This document shows positions 17,601 through 27,019 of a DNA stretch of 64,000 bases, one piece after another (position 1 is the stretch's first letter; every line of letters starts with the position of its first letter). The position numbers were made by a program, and so were the translations under genes. Under the pieces are notes generated by a model that was given only the letters and a program-made list of their open reading frames with translations, did not search any database and was not told the DNA's origin. This DNA comes from Streptomyces sp. NBC_00690 (lineage in GTDB: Bacteria > Actinomycetota > Actinomycetes > Streptomycetales > Streptomycetaceae), in assembly GCF_036226685.1 (NCBI RefSeq), contig NZ_CP109009.1:248001-312000 (forward strand). Reading direction: 5' to 3'.

Positions 17601-18551
17601 ATGACCTGGTACGTAGTCCGACGGCTGGCGATCTGTTTCCTCGTCCTGCTGGGGATCTCCGCGGCGGTGTTCTTCCTCCTGCACCTGGTGTCGGAGAACC
17701 CCGGCCGCGTGGTCCTGGGGCAGCGCGCCTCACCCGAGGCGGTGGCCGACTTCAACCAGGAGCACGGGTTCGACCGCCCGGTCATCGTGCAGTACCTCAG
17801 CTACCTGGGCCAGCTCCTCCAAGGAGACCTGGGGAGGTCCTACAAACTGAACGAGAACGTGGGGGAACTGCTGCGGCAGAACGCCGGCCGCAGCGCGATG
17901 CTGTCGCTGGCCGGTCTGGTCCTCGCGCTGCTGATCGCCATCCCGCTCGGCATCCTCCAGGCGGTCAGGCGCAACAGCCTGATCGACCGGGGCGCCACGG
18001 CGGTCTCCTACGTGCTCTACGCGACACCGTCGTTCCTGCTGGGCCTGGTCCTGATCGCCGTCTTCAGCCAGTCCCTGGAGCTCTTCCCGGCCGAGGCGTC
18101 GCAGTCCCGCTCCCTCTGGGTGGTCTTCACCGATCCACGCGCCATGGCCCTGCCCGTCATCACGCTCGCCATCACCAGCGTGGCGGTCTTCTCCCAGTAC
18201 CAACGCTCGGCCGCGCTGGACCAACTCGGCCAGGACTACATCCGGGTCGCACGGGCCAAGGGGCTGCCGGAACGGCTCATCCTCACCCGCCATCTGCTGC
18301 GCAACGCCTGTCTGCCACTGATCACACTGGTCGGCACGCTCATCCCCACCATCCTGGCGGGCAATCTGATCGTCGAGTCGCTCTTCAACTATCCCGGTCT
18401 GGGCCTGCTGTTCCTCAACAGCCTGCAACGCGAGGACTATCCGGTGCTCCTCGCCTACACCCTCATGGGTGGCGTCCTGACCGTGGCCGGCAACTTCATC
18501 GCCGACATCGCCGTCGCCGCCGCCGACCGCCGAATCGAGTTGCAGAAATGA
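17601..18551 (+). CDS. Peptide ABC transporter permease (OppB/DppB type)
   Basis: 316 residues with six hydrophobic segments and the binding-protein-dependent transport signature around Y-I-R-V-A-R-A-K-G (about residues 213-221), which contacts the ATPase. MTWYVVRRLAICFLVLLGISAAVFFLLH is the canonical OppB start, and GGAGAGGGG lies 10 bp upstream of ATG 17601. An in-frame ATG at 17523 overlaps the ATPase stop (ATGA) and would add 26 residues (MTLLVRSASLTGLMG...), so the longer form cannot be excluded. It forms one half of the transmembrane channel with the next gene product. Confidence 0.9.
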   Translation: MTWYVVRRLAICFLVLLGISAAVFFLLHLVSENPGRVVLGQRASPEAVADFNQEHGFDRPVIVQYLSYLGQLLQGDLGRSYKLNENVGELLRQNAGRSAMLSLAGLVLALLIAIPLGILQAVRRNSLIDRGATAVSYVLYATPSFLLGLVLIAVFSQSLELFPAEASQSRSLWVVFTDPRAMALPVITLAITSVAVFSQYQRSAALDQLGQDYIRVARAKGLPERLILTRHLLRNACLPLITLVGTLIPTILAGNLIVESLFNYPGLGLLFLNSLQREDYPVLLAYTLMGGVLTVAGNFIADIAVAAADRRIELQK

Positions 18552-19492
18552 CCTCACCCCATATGGACACGGCGGAGGCCACCGAGACGGACGGCACGGC
18601 ACGTTCCGAGATCGAACTCGCCGAGCCCGCCGAAGCCACACCATCGCCGAAACGATTCTCGCCGCGGTCGGCGCTGCGCACTCTGCGGCACCACCCGCTC
18701 GGTCTCGCCGGTGGACTGCTCCTGGTGCTCGTCGTCGGGTTCTGCTTCCTCGGGCCGCTGCTCTACCGCACCAACCAGACCGATGTGGACCTGCTCAACG
18801 CGACCCTGCCCCCCGGCCCCGGCCACCCGCTCGGGACCGATCCCAACGGGTTCGACGTGCTCGGCCGCCTAATGGAGGGCGGCAAGGTGTCCTTGCAGAT
18901 CGGGCTGCTCGCCGCGCTCTTCGCCACCGCGATCGGTACCGTCTACGGCGCCGTCGCAGGACTCGCCGGAGGCGTGCTCGACGGGTTCCTGATGCGAGTG
19001 GTCGACATCCTGCTGTCGGTGCCCTTCCTCTTCTTCGTACTGATCCTCTCAGCCAAGTTCCACGCGAACGCCGTGTCATTGAGCCTGGTCATCGGCGGAT
19101 TCTCCTGGCTGATCTCCGCCCGGCTAGTCCGCGGCGAGGTCCTGACCCTGCGGGTACGGGAGTTCGTCCTGGCCGCAAAGGTGATGGGGGCGTCCCGCCG
19201 GCGGCTCATCCTCACCCATCTGATCCCAAACGCGCTCGGCGTGATCATCGTCAACATCACCTTCCAGGTCGCCGACGCCGTCCTCGTCGTCGCTGCCCTC
19301 GGATTCCTGGGCTTCGGCCTGACGTACCCGACCGCCGACTGGGGCAGCCAACTCGCCAGCGGCGCCACCTTTATCTCCGCCGACAACTGGTGGCTGATCT
19401 ATCCCGTCGGCGGCTGCATCATTCTCACCGTACTGGCGCTCAACCTGCTCGCGGACGCGCTCCGGGATGCGGTCGGGCGACGGGCCGACTGA
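18548..19492 (+). CDS. Peptide ABC transporter permease (OppC/DppC type)
   Basis: 314 residues; ATG overlaps the OppB stop (ATGA). The N-terminal about 45 residues are acidic and soluble, followed by the OppC N-terminal membrane anchor (HHPLGLAGGLLLVLVVGFCFLGPL) and the motif HPLGTDPNGFDVLGRLMEGGKVSL characteristic of this subunit. Five further hydrophobic segments and the EFVLAAKVMGASRRRLILTHLIPN coupling loop complete the family pattern. It pairs with OppB to form the channel. An apparent much longer frame upstream is a high-GC artefact inside oppB. Confidence 0.92.
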   Translation: MTSPHMDTAEATETDGTARSEIELAEPAEATPSPKRFSPRSALRTLRHHPLGLAGGLLLVLVVGFCFLGPLLYRTNQTDVDLLNATLPPGPGHPLGTDPNGFDVLGRLMEGGKVSLQIGLLAALFATAIGTVYGAVAGLAGGVLDGFLMRVVDILLSVPFLFFVLILSAKFHANAVSLSLVIGGFSWLISARLVRGEVLTLRVREFVLAAKVMGASRRRLILTHLIPNALGVIIVNITFQVADAVLVVAALGFLGFGLTYPTADWGSQLASGATFISADNWWLIYPVGGCIILTVLALNLLADALRDAVGRRAD

Positions 19493-19687
19493 GCGGCCGG
19501 CCGGGCCTGTCGGCCCCGACGGACGCCGGGGCCGGGAATTGGCCGGCTCGCCCAACACCGATCAACACCGGTGCGACATCTTCGACCCACGCTGAAGCGG
19601 CCCCGGCCCGGTCACCCGTCCGCCGTTGGTTCCGCCGCCACCCCCACTTCTTCGCACCTGACCACCACAGCTCGCAGGGAGCCATCC

Positions 19688-21550
19688 ATGACGCATGTGT
19701 CCGGTAAGCCGCGAGGACGCCGCCTGGCGGCGCTCGCCGCCGTGGTCGCCGTGCTCGCCACGGCGTGCACTGGCGGCGGCAGTTCGACCAAGGACGTCCA
19801 GGGCAGCTACAAGACCCTGCCGAAGGAGTCGGGCAAGCCCAAGGACGGCGGGACGGCCACGGTCGCACTGACCCCCGGGCTCAGCCCCAACTACATCTAC
19901 CCCTACCCGCCGGCGTCCGCCAACGGAACCGTGATCGCCCGGGGGCAGCTGTGGCGCTCCCTCTACCGCCCCAGCGGGGAGGGCAACCAGATCGCGGACA
20001 CCAAGCTGAGCCTGGCCGAGACCCCCACGTACAGCCCCGACCGCAAGACCGTGACCATCAAGATGAAGGACTTCACGTGGTCCAACGGCAGGCAGGTCAC
20101 CGCGCATGACGTCGCCTTCTCCCTCGCCCTGCTCCAAGCCTCGCTCAAGGAGAGCCCGGCCAACTGGAGCTTCTACACCCCGGGCCAGTTCCCCGACGGT
20201 GTGACCGCGAAGCCCACCTCCGCGGACACGCTCACCCTCCGACTGGAGACCGCGTACAACCCGTCCTACCTGCTGTCGATGCTGACCCTGCTGTACGTGA
20301 TGCCCTCCGAGGAATGGAACATCGCCAGCACCGGGGGGCCGAAACTGGACTACACCAAGCCGACGAACGCCAAGGCGATCTACACCTACCTCACCAAGCA
20401 GTCGGAGGCCCAGTCCACCTTCGCCAGCAACCCGCTCTGGCAGGTGGTCAACGGCCCGTACCGCCTCAAGAGCTTCGACTCGACGACCGGGTCGTTCTCC
20501 CTGGTCCCCAACAAGTCCTACAAGGGTCCGGGGGACTCGCGGCTCGGCCAGGTCGACTTCAAGTCCTTCACCTCCGCCGCGGCGGTGCTCAACCAGTTCA
20601 AGGCCGGCAATCTGACCGTCGGAACACTGGACTCCAGCTTCATCACGCAGATCGACGCCCTGAAGAAGAAGGGCTACCACGTCTACGGCGCCCCGGCGCC
20701 CGCCCGGTTCGACCCGCTGGTCCTCAACTTCGAGAACAAGACCGGCAACTTCGACAAGATCATCGCGCGGCCGTATGTCCGGCAGGCCCTGCAACACCTG
20801 ATCGACCAGCAGGGGTACATCAAGAGCCGGGGCGTCTACAACGGTGCCGCCTCCCCGAACTACAGCACCGCGGGCAGCGGCTCACCCTACCCGCCCGAGT
20901 TCGGTGACAAGGCGCCCTACCCGTACGACCCAGCCGCCGCCGAGAAGCTGCTCACCGACAACGGCTGGAAGGTCGTGCCGGACGGCTCCACCAGCTGCGA
21001 ACGCCCCGGCACCGCGGCGGGCGAGTGCGGGGCCGGCATCCCGCAGGGGCAGAAGATCGAGTTCCCCCTCGCCTCCGCGAACACCCCGGCGTACGTCGGT
21101 GCCCGGGACATTGCGTTCGCGTCGGCGGCCAAGAAGCTCGGCATCAAGGTCACGATCCAGACCAAGTCGCTCAACTACCTGTACACCAACTACGGGAACA
21201 GCTTCGCGCCCCACAACAAGAGCAAGTGGGCGACACAGGACTACGGACCGCTGTACCTGGCGGCCGGATACCCGAGCAGCAACACGGTGTTCAATACGGG
21301 GGGCAGCTTCAATCTGGGCGGCTACCGGAACGCCGAGGTGGACAAGTTGATCAATGCCTCGACCTTCGGGGCGGATTCGAAGGTCCTGTCGGCCGAGGTG
21401 ACCCGCCTCCCCAAAGACCTGCCGGTGCTCTTCTTCCCGACTCCACACACCCTGGTCGTCTGGAAGAACACCCTCACCGGTCCGCCGTCCTCGTTCAACT
21501 CGCTGCTCAGCTTCCTGTACACGCCGGAGCAGTGGTACTTCCGCGACTAG
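19688..21550 (+). CDS. Peptide ABC transporter substrate-binding lipoprotein (SBP_bac_5)
   Basis: 620 residues starting at ATG 19688 (AGGGAG upstream). Signal peptide with lipobox L-A-T-A-C, then a Gly/Ser linker and an extracytoplasmic solute-binding protein family 5 domain: LSPNYIYPYPPAS, SLAETPTYSPDRKTVTIKMK, FTWSNGRQVTAHDV and VNGPYRLKSF are family landmarks. It captures peptides outside the membrane and delivers them to the OppBC channel. It lies 195 bp after oppC and ends at a strong hairpin, so it closes the transporter operon. Specificity for D-residue peptides is an inference from the neighbouring hydrolases. Confidence 0.9.
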   Translation: MTHVSGKPRGRRLAALAAVVAVLATACTGGGSSTKDVQGSYKTLPKESGKPKDGGTATVALTPGLSPNYIYPYPPASANGTVIARGQLWRSLYRPSGEGNQIADTKLSLAETPTYSPDRKTVTIKMKDFTWSNGRQVTAHDVAFSLALLQASLKESPANWSFYTPGQFPDGVTAKPTSADTLTLRLETAYNPSYLLSMLTLLYVMPSEEWNIASTGGPKLDYTKPTNAKAIYTYLTKQSEAQSTFASNPLWQVVNGPYRLKSFDSTTGSFSLVPNKSYKGPGDSRLGQVDFKSFTSAAAVLNQFKAGNLTVGTLDSSFITQIDALKKKGYHVYGAPAPARFDPLVLNFENKTGNFDKIIARPYVRQALQHLIDQQGYIKSRGVYNGAASPNYSTAGSGSPYPPEFGDKAPYPYDPAAAEKLLTDNGWKVVPDGSTSCERPGTAAGECGAGIPQGQKIEFPLASANTPAYVGARDIAFASAAKKLGIKVTIQTKSLNYLYTNYGNSFAPHNKSKWATQDYGPLYLAAGYPSSNTVFNTGGSFNLGGYRNAEVDKLINASTFGADSKVLSAEVTRLPKDLPVLFFPTPHTLVVWKNTLTGPPSSFNSLLSFLYTPEQWYFRD

Positions 21551-21563
21551 AACCTCGCGATGG

Positions 21564-21593
21564 GGTCGGGTCGGGCCCTGGCCCGACCCGACC
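21564..21593 (+). terminator. Strong hairpin terminator after the binding-protein gene
   Basis: GGTCGGGTCGGGCC (21564-21577) pairs perfectly with GGCCCGACCCGACC (21580-21593), a 14-bp stem closed by two bases, 13 bp after the stop. There is no T-tract. It separates the transporter operon from the esterase-like gene. Confidence 0.75.
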
Positions 21594-21634
21594 AAAAGCC
21601 CTTGGGTACTGCGCCGCGGGAGGTGGTAGCCGTC

Positions 21635-23011
21635 ATGGACACACGTATGAACAGGTCTTCGGAGGCGTTCGCCTGGCCGCTCGGCCGGACCAGCGGATCG
21701 GCCGATGTCGAGTTGGTGCGTGAGCTGATCGGTGACGCACGGGTGGTGGCACTCGGCGAGGGCGCGCACAACATCACCGAGTTCAACGGCCTCAGGGACC
21801 GGCTGTTTCGGCTGCTCGTACGGGAGTTCGGCTTCACGGGCCTGGTACTGGAGTCCGGTTTCGCCGACGGCCTGGCTGTCAACGAGTGGGTCCACGGCGC
21901 ACCTGGACGGGTCGAGACGATCGCCCGTGACGGGATCACCTATGGGTTCGGCGAGTCCGCACCGATGCGGCGGCAACTGCGCTGGATGCGCCAGCGGAAC
22001 ACCGGGGGCTCGGCGAAGGTCTCCTTCTACGGGATGGACCTGCCTGGTTCGTCCACCTCACCCGGGCCGGCGGTTCGTGCGTGCCTCGACCGGCTGCCGG
22101 CCCGCCCTGGTGACGCGGAGTTGCTACGGCTGAGCGACCTGGGAGGCCGTTCGGAGGCGGCGGTTCGGTACGCGGCGATGTCCGCCCGTGACCGCGCCCG
22201 GTTGTTCGACGGGCTGCGGGAGTTGGCGGACCGCGCGCTCCGGTTCAGCCATGAGAACGGCGAGCACAACTCGGGGGCTGCGGTCGCGCTCTGGTGCGCC
22301 GCCTCCCTCAGCGCCTTCGTTGCGGAGGTCGAGGGGGGTGGAACGTCGTTCGCGGCGGGGCGACCGTACCCGCGGGAGGTGTTCATGGCGCGGAGTGTGG
22401 AGTGGATCCTCCAGCGGGAGCAGCGCGTCGTGGTGAGCGCACACAACGCGCACGTCCGCCGTTCGCCGTTCCATGGCCGTCCGACGCTGGGCGGTCTCCT
22501 CGATTCGACACTGGGGGCCGACCTGGTCGTCATCGGGATGACCTACGGGTCCGGTCCTGAGGTCCGGTTCACTCAGCGCTCCCCGCGTCCGTTCGACTGC
22601 GAGGTCACCCTCGGCGCGCGGACCCTGACACCGGAGTGCGTCGAATCGCGGCTGGATCGCCTCGGCCCGCCGATGTTCGTCGTCGATCCGCGCCGCGCAC
22701 CGGACGGATTCTTCGACGGGGTCGAAGGCACGCTCGCCAGCGGGGGGCTGGACCCCGTGGACGACTTCGCCACGGATTACGACGCGCTGCTCCACGTCCG
22801 GCGGGTGACCCGGATTCCCGGTGCGTTCGAACGGCTCACCGCGGAGTTCGCGGCAGCTGCGAGGTCGGTCGAGAACACGGGTGCGGATGTGGTTGTGATT
22901 GTGATTGTGGACACGGATGCAGATGTGAAGTCAGTCGCAGAGGCAGAGCAGTCTGTGCGTCCTGCGGGCCTCGACGGTCCCGGGAGCGCCGAGGAGTTGG
23001 AGTCACCGTGA
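21635..23011 (+). CDS. Erythromycin-esterase-like hydrolase family protein
   Basis: 458 residues. ATG 21635 is chosen for GGGAGGTGG about 8 bp upstream. Family hallmarks are ALGEGAHNITEF (conserved Glu and catalytic-type His), LVLESGFADGLAVNEW (second Glu), FYGMDLPGS and VVVSAHNAHV (later His). These match the Ere-like superfamily, which includes macrolide esterases but also many proteins of unknown substrate. The C-terminus is low-complexity (alternating Val/Ile/Asp). The stop overlaps the GTG of the prolyl oligopeptidase gene, so it is coupled to a peptidase, not to antibiotic genes. Macrolide resistance should not be assumed; ester or cyclic-depsipeptide hydrolysis would fit the locus better, as speculation. 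Confidence 0.8.
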   Translation: MDTRMNRSSEAFAWPLGRTSGSADVELVRELIGDARVVALGEGAHNITEFNGLRDRLFRLLVREFGFTGLVLESGFADGLAVNEWVHGAPGRVETIARDGITYGFGESAPMRRQLRWMRQRNTGGSAKVSFYGMDLPGSSTSPGPAVRACLDRLPARPGDAELLRLSDLGGRSEAAVRYAAMSARDRARLFDGLRELADRALRFSHENGEHNSGAAVALWCAASLSAFVAEVEGGGTSFAAGRPYPREVFMARSVEWILQREQRVVVSAHNAHVRRSPFHGRPTLGGLLDSTLGADLVVIGMTYGSGPEVRFTQRSPRPFDCEVTLGARTLTPECVESRLDRLGPPMFVVDPRRAPDGFFDGVEGTLASGGLDPVDDFATDYDALLHVRRVTRIPGAFERLTAEFAAAARSVENTGADVVVIVIVDTDADVKSVAEAEQSVRPAGLDGPGSAEELESP

Positions 23012-25110
23012 ACGTTGCCCCGCCGGCCTATCCTCCCGCGCGTACGGTCGAGGTCTTCGCGGACATCGCAGGCGTCCGGGTGTCGGACCCCTACCGGTGG
23101 CTGGAGTCAGAGACAGACGAGGTACGGCGGTGGCAGCGCGAGCAGGCCGCGATCGCCACCGCCATCAGCTACGACGGTCAGGACCCGCAGGCCGTTCGGA
23201 GGCTGATCGAGACGTACGACCGCGGGTCCCGTCCGGCCCTGCCGAAGTACGCGGCCGGCCGTTGGTTTCGCGCCGTGCCACCGGCGAGTGGGACGGCGCC
23301 CGCGGTGGTCGTCGCCGATCAGCCGTACGGCGTGGGACGGCCGGTGGTCGACCTGGCCGTGTTCGAGGGTGAACAGGAACCGGCGTTCCTGTCCTGGCTG
23401 GCGCCGTCGCCGAACGGCCGCATTCTGGCCCTGGGCGTCTGCACCGACGGCAGTGAGCACAACACCATCCGGCTCATCGACGTAGATTCGGGGCGGGTGC
23501 TCGACGACGCGCCGCGGCAGGTTCTGCACAGCGCGTGGGCCGGTGGGGTCTCATGGCTGTCCGACAGCAGTGGTTTCTATTTCCTCGCGCTCACCGGCTC
23601 TCCGCGGGAGTTCCGGCAGGCGGTGTTCCACCACCGGCTCGCCGCCGCGCCACCATCCGGAGACGGGGGTGCGGACGACACGGGCAGCACAGCGGTGGAA
23701 CCGATTCCGGGCGTCGAGGGCTCTCGGGAGTACACGCTCGTCCAGCTCTCAACGGACGGTCGATGGGCCGTGGCGAGCCACCGGGTGGGCAGTCCCGTGC
23801 CGGTCGCGGTGCGCGACCTGTCCCGGCCCGATACGACCTGGCGCCCCTTCGTCACCGAGTGCGCGGGGACCATCGCCGGTCATATCGTCGGGGACCACTA
23901 CATCGCGGTGACCGATGTCGAGGCCCCCCGAGGGAGGGTGGTCGCCATCGCACTCGATGCATCCGACCCCAACGACGCCATGGAATGGACGGAGTTGGTT
24001 CCGGAGGGCGAGACGGTGCTCAGGTCCCTCTCCCCCATCGGTGAGCACCTGTACCTCAGCGAGTTCGACGAGACGTTCGCCAGGGTCCGGATCCTCGACC
24101 GTTCGGGCACCACCATCGGCGGGGTTCCGCTGCCCGGCCGAGGGGCGCTCGCCGCTCCGTTCTTCGCTCTGACCGGTCTGGCGGTCGGCACTCCCCCGGA
24201 CGACTTCGTCTTCGCCTACTCCAGCCTGACCACTTCCTGGGGCGTCTACCGGCACCGACCCGGTGCAGCGGGGATCGAGACGCTGTCCGCCCCGGAGGTC
24301 ACACTGCACGCCGAGGTGACGGTGGGGCGGGCCGTGGCGCCCGACGGTGTGGAGATCCCCTACCACGTGGTACGGCCGGCGGGCAGCGACGCGGCACGTC
24401 CCGCACCCACACTGATCTCCGCATACGGCGCGGCGAACGTGCCCCTGTTGCCGCAGTACCAGCCCGACCTGGCTGCCTTCGTCGCGGCGGGAGGCGTTCT
24501 CGTCCAGGCGTATCTGCGCGGTGGCGGTGAGTTCGGCCGGGACTGGTACCTGGCCGCGCATCGGGAACGGAAGCACGTGCGCGACACGGACCTCGTCGCA
24601 GTCGCAGAACACCTCGTCGCCAGCGGGCTCACCCGCACCGACCAGCTCGCCCTGACCGGTGGATCCGATGGCGGCCTCATGTGCGGGATAGCCGTCACCA
24701 CACGGCCCGGGCTATGGCGTGCCGTGCTGCCACGGGCGCCGCTCCTGGACCTCATCGGCGGTATCCGCGATCCCTATCTGAACTTCGTCATCCGCAAGGC
24801 GTGGGCGGACCCGGACGATCCGGAAGAGGTACGGCGGCTCCTGGGGCGCTCGCCCTACCAGTTGATCGAGCCCGGTGCCTTCCCGGCCGTCTACCTCCAG
24901 GGTGGGGCCACCGATCCACGGTGCCCGCCATGGCAGGCGCGCAAGTTCGCCGCCCGATTGCAGGCGGCGCAGCGCGGAGCGGCACCGATCCTGTTGCATG
25001 TCTTCGACAACGCCGGTCATGGCGCGGCGACATCGCACGAGGTCGCGGTCGCACAGGACGCCGAGTGGTTGGCCTTTCTGATCAAGACGCTGGGTCTGAA
25101 AGGTAGATGA
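23008..25110 (+). CDS. Prolyl oligopeptidase family serine peptidase (S9A)
   Basis: 700 residues, GTG start overlapping the previous TGA. The N-terminal cap is a seven-bladed propeller-like region (about 70-420) after the S9A opening motif VSDPYRWLE. The C-terminal alpha/beta-hydrolase domain has the triad S553 (GGSDGG), D636 and H671 (DNAGHG), plus the signature RGGGEFGRDWY. These enzymes cut short peptides, classically after proline, and exclude large proteins through the propeller. No signal peptide, so it acts on imported peptides. It converges on the PucR gene with 40 bp between stops, where a small hairpin (25122-25136) lies. Confidence 0.92.
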   Translation: MNVAPPAYPPARTVEVFADIAGVRVSDPYRWLESETDEVRRWQREQAAIATAISYDGQDPQAVRRLIETYDRGSRPALPKYAAGRWFRAVPPASGTAPAVVVADQPYGVGRPVVDLAVFEGEQEPAFLSWLAPSPNGRILALGVCTDGSEHNTIRLIDVDSGRVLDDAPRQVLHSAWAGGVSWLSDSSGFYFLALTGSPREFRQAVFHHRLAAAPPSGDGGADDTGSTAVEPIPGVEGSREYTLVQLSTDGRWAVASHRVGSPVPVAVRDLSRPDTTWRPFVTECAGTIAGHIVGDHYIAVTDVEAPRGRVVAIALDASDPNDAMEWTELVPEGETVLRSLSPIGEHLYLSEFDETFARVRILDRSGTTIGGVPLPGRGALAAPFFALTGLAVGTPPDDFVFAYSSLTTSWGVYRHRPGAAGIETLSAPEVTLHAEVTVGRAVAPDGVEIPYHVVRPAGSDAARPAPTLISAYGAANVPLLPQYQPDLAAFVAAGGVLVQAYLRGGGEFGRDWYLAAHRERKHVRDTDLVAVAEHLVASGLTRTDQLALTGGSDGGLMCGIAVTTRPGLWRAVLPRAPLLDLIGGIRDPYLNFVIRKAWADPDDPEEVRRLLGRSPYQLIEPGAFPAVYLQGGATDPRCPPWQARKFAARLQAAQRGAAPILLHVFDNAGHGAATSHEVAVAQDAEWLAFLIKTLGLKGR

Positions 25111-25150
25111 GCCTTCCTGGACGGGTGTGAGACCCGAACGTCCGGCGAGC

Positions 25151-26839
25151 TCAGTCGTCCGGGCCTGATCTGATGGCCATCAGGCGTAGTTGGAGCATGG
25201 CTGACAGGCGCGCGTTGGGGTCACTGAGGTCGATGCAGCCGACCTCGGCCGCACGCCGCAGCCGGTAGCGGAACGTATTGGGGTGTACGAACATGGCAGC
25301 GGACGCCACGGCAACGTCGCCGAAGGCATCGAGCCAACTGCCCAGTGTCTCGACCAGGCTGGCCTGATGCGTCTCGTCGTAGGCGACGATGCGTGCGACG
25401 GCGCCGCTGGGGATGTCCCCGCGTGGGACGAGGTCGGCGAGTTCGAGCAGCAGGGCCTCGACGTGGACGTCGTCCAGCCGGGCCACCTGCTGCCCGGCGG
25501 TGCCCGACCGCAGGACGCGCAACACCCGATCGGCACCGGAACGCGACCGGGCGAGTGACGAGGAGTCCGCGGACAACGGCCCCACCCCGATCAGGGGGCG
25601 CAGGCGGGAGCCGACACGGGCCAGGAACTCGGTGGCTATCCAGGACGCGCGTTCCTCTGCGTCCTGGCCGCCCTGACCACCCTGGCCGTGGTGCCGGTTC
25701 TGCGGGAGGAGCGGCAGAATGCCGTAGGCCACGTCACCGATCAGCGCCGCGGTGGCACGCGGGTGCACCGCGGACAGGTGCATGGCGAATGCGTCGGTGA
25801 GTCGCTTGCGTTCGTTGGCGAGCCGAGCGGGTGGCCGGCGGCCGACCGTCGCATCGACCACGGTGAGCGCGAGGACGACCGCGGGTTCGTCCTTGAGACC
25901 GAGGCGGCGGACCGCTTCGGGCGATCCCGGGCCGCTTTCGAGCGCGGTGGCCAGCAACTCCGCCCGTAGTCGCCGTTCCATGTCGGCGTCGGCGCGTTGC
26001 CACACCATGTGCGTGGCGACGAGCTTGGCCGCCTCGTAGAGCGCTTCACTGCGTTCCTCGTTCAAGGGCTCGGGGACGACCACCCAGATGGTGCCGAGGA
26101 TCTCGTCCCCCGCGCGCACCGCGATCACCGCGCGGGGCAGTTCGGGCGGCTGCAAGGCGTCGTCCGATGTGGGCAGGGGGGCCAGGAAGACGGGTCGGTC
26201 GCTGCGGTAGATCTCCTGGAACACCCCGCGTTGCTCCAGGATGCGGGTGTAGTGCTCGGGGACCTGTCGGCCCAGGATCGTCTGGACCCGCGACGGGTCC
26301 ACGTCCTCCTGCCGGCTGGAGAAGGCCAGCAGACGCGAGTTGCGGTCCTCGATGGTGACGGGGGCGTCGAGCAGCGCGGCGATGGCATTGGCGACGGCGA
26401 ACAGATCGCCAGACCCATTGCGGCCGGTGACATCCGTTTCATAGGGGTTGCTCCCGGCCGTCAGTGTCCGGAGCATCCCTGCCAGGTGCGTCCAGGACAC
26501 ACCACGGGCGAAGGAGAGGAGCGCCACGCCCGACGTGTGGGAGGCGGCGACGAGCCCTTCGTCGGTGGCGACGGGCTCGCGCACTACCAGTGCGGCGGCG
26601 CCGCACCGGCCGAGGTGGGTGACGACCCGCGCGAGGTCAGCGGGGTCGTGCAGTCCCACGCCGAGCACCAGGGCGTTCTCCGGGAGCTCCGGTTCGTCGA
26701 GCGGGTCGTGGATGACGATGCCGCCGATGTCGTCGGCGCGTTCGACGTCACCGCAGACCACGTCGAGCAAGGTGGTACCGAGTTCCTCCAGGACACGCCC
26801 GAGGCTTGCTCGCGGGAGGGTGGTCACGGGGATGAGCAT
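25151..26839 (-). CDS. PucR-family transcriptional regulator
   Basis: About 562 residues. The C-terminus has the PucR helix-turn-helix (MFVHPNTFRYRLRRAAEVGCIDLSDPNARLSAMLQLRL). The N-terminal part (about 1-120) fits the purine catabolism regulator-like sensing domain, followed by a GAF-like middle region and the GGDEF-related central segment common in CdaR/PucR proteins. ATG 26839 (MLIPVTTL) is chosen because it aligns with the domain start; GTG 26902 is an alternative, and neither has a strong ribosome site. The gene lies downstream of, and on the same strand as, the racemase operon, making it the likely activator of the peptide/D-amino-acid island. Confidence 0.85.
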   Translation of the reverse strand: MLIPVTTLPRASLGRVLEELGTTLLDVVCGDVERADDIGGIVIHDPLDEPELPENALVLGVGLHDPADLARVVTHLGRCGAAALVVREPVATDEGLVAASHTSGVALLSFARGVSWTHLAGMLRTLTAGSNPYETDVTGRNGSGDLFAVANAIAALLDAPVTIEDRNSRLLAFSSRQEDVDPSRVQTILGRQVPEHYTRILEQRGVFQEIYRSDRPVFLAPLPTSDDALQPPELPRAVIAVRAGDEILGTIWVVVPEPLNEERSEALYEAAKLVATHMVWQRADADMERRLRAELLATALESGPGSPEAVRRLGLKDEPAVVLALTVVDATVGRRPPARLANERKRLTDAFAMHLSAVHPRATAALIGDVAYGILPLLPQNRHHGQGGQGGQDAEERASWIATEFLARVGSRLRPLIGVGPLSADSSSLARSRSGADRVLRVLRSGTAGQQVARLDDVHVEALLLELADLVPRGDIPSGAVARIVAYDETHQASLVETLGSWLDAFGDVAVASAAMFVHPNTFRYRLRRAAEVGCIDLSDPNARLSAMLQLRLMAIRSGPDD

Positions 26840-26969
26840 GGGGCCGAAACTAGCCCGGTGCTCCCATGTCGTCGTTGGTTGTGCATGACGAAATGATGCC
26901 ACCTCGTTCGTCCGGCAGGACAGCCGCGGGGTGCTCGGGGCAGCGAGTGGGAATCGCTGCCCCGAATGC

Positions 26970-26996
26970 CACGGCTGTCACGGCTGTCACGGCTGC
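26970..26996 (+). repeat. Three tandem 9-bp units
   Basis: CACGGCTGT, CACGGCTGT and CACGGCTGC follow one another in the gap between the racemase and regulator genes. This is a short simple repeat; it could be replication slippage. Confidence 0.6.
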
Positions 26997-27019
26997 CACG
27001 GGATTGAGGGGCTCCGGGC

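Noticed and set aside
17516..18547. Long open frame fused in front of the OppC permease
   Set aside because: It is the +2 shadow of oppB, rich in Arg/Gly/Pro; the true start is the ATGA overlap at 18548.
22636..23007. Longer N-terminus of the prolyl oligopeptidase
   Set aside because: The extra codons lie inside the esterase-like gene and are Arg/Cys-rich shadow; GTG 23008 overlaps the previous stop and begins the family sequence.
21635..23011. Macrolide resistance gene
   Set aside because: The family is broad and the gene is coupled to a peptidase; resistance cannot be claimed from sequence.
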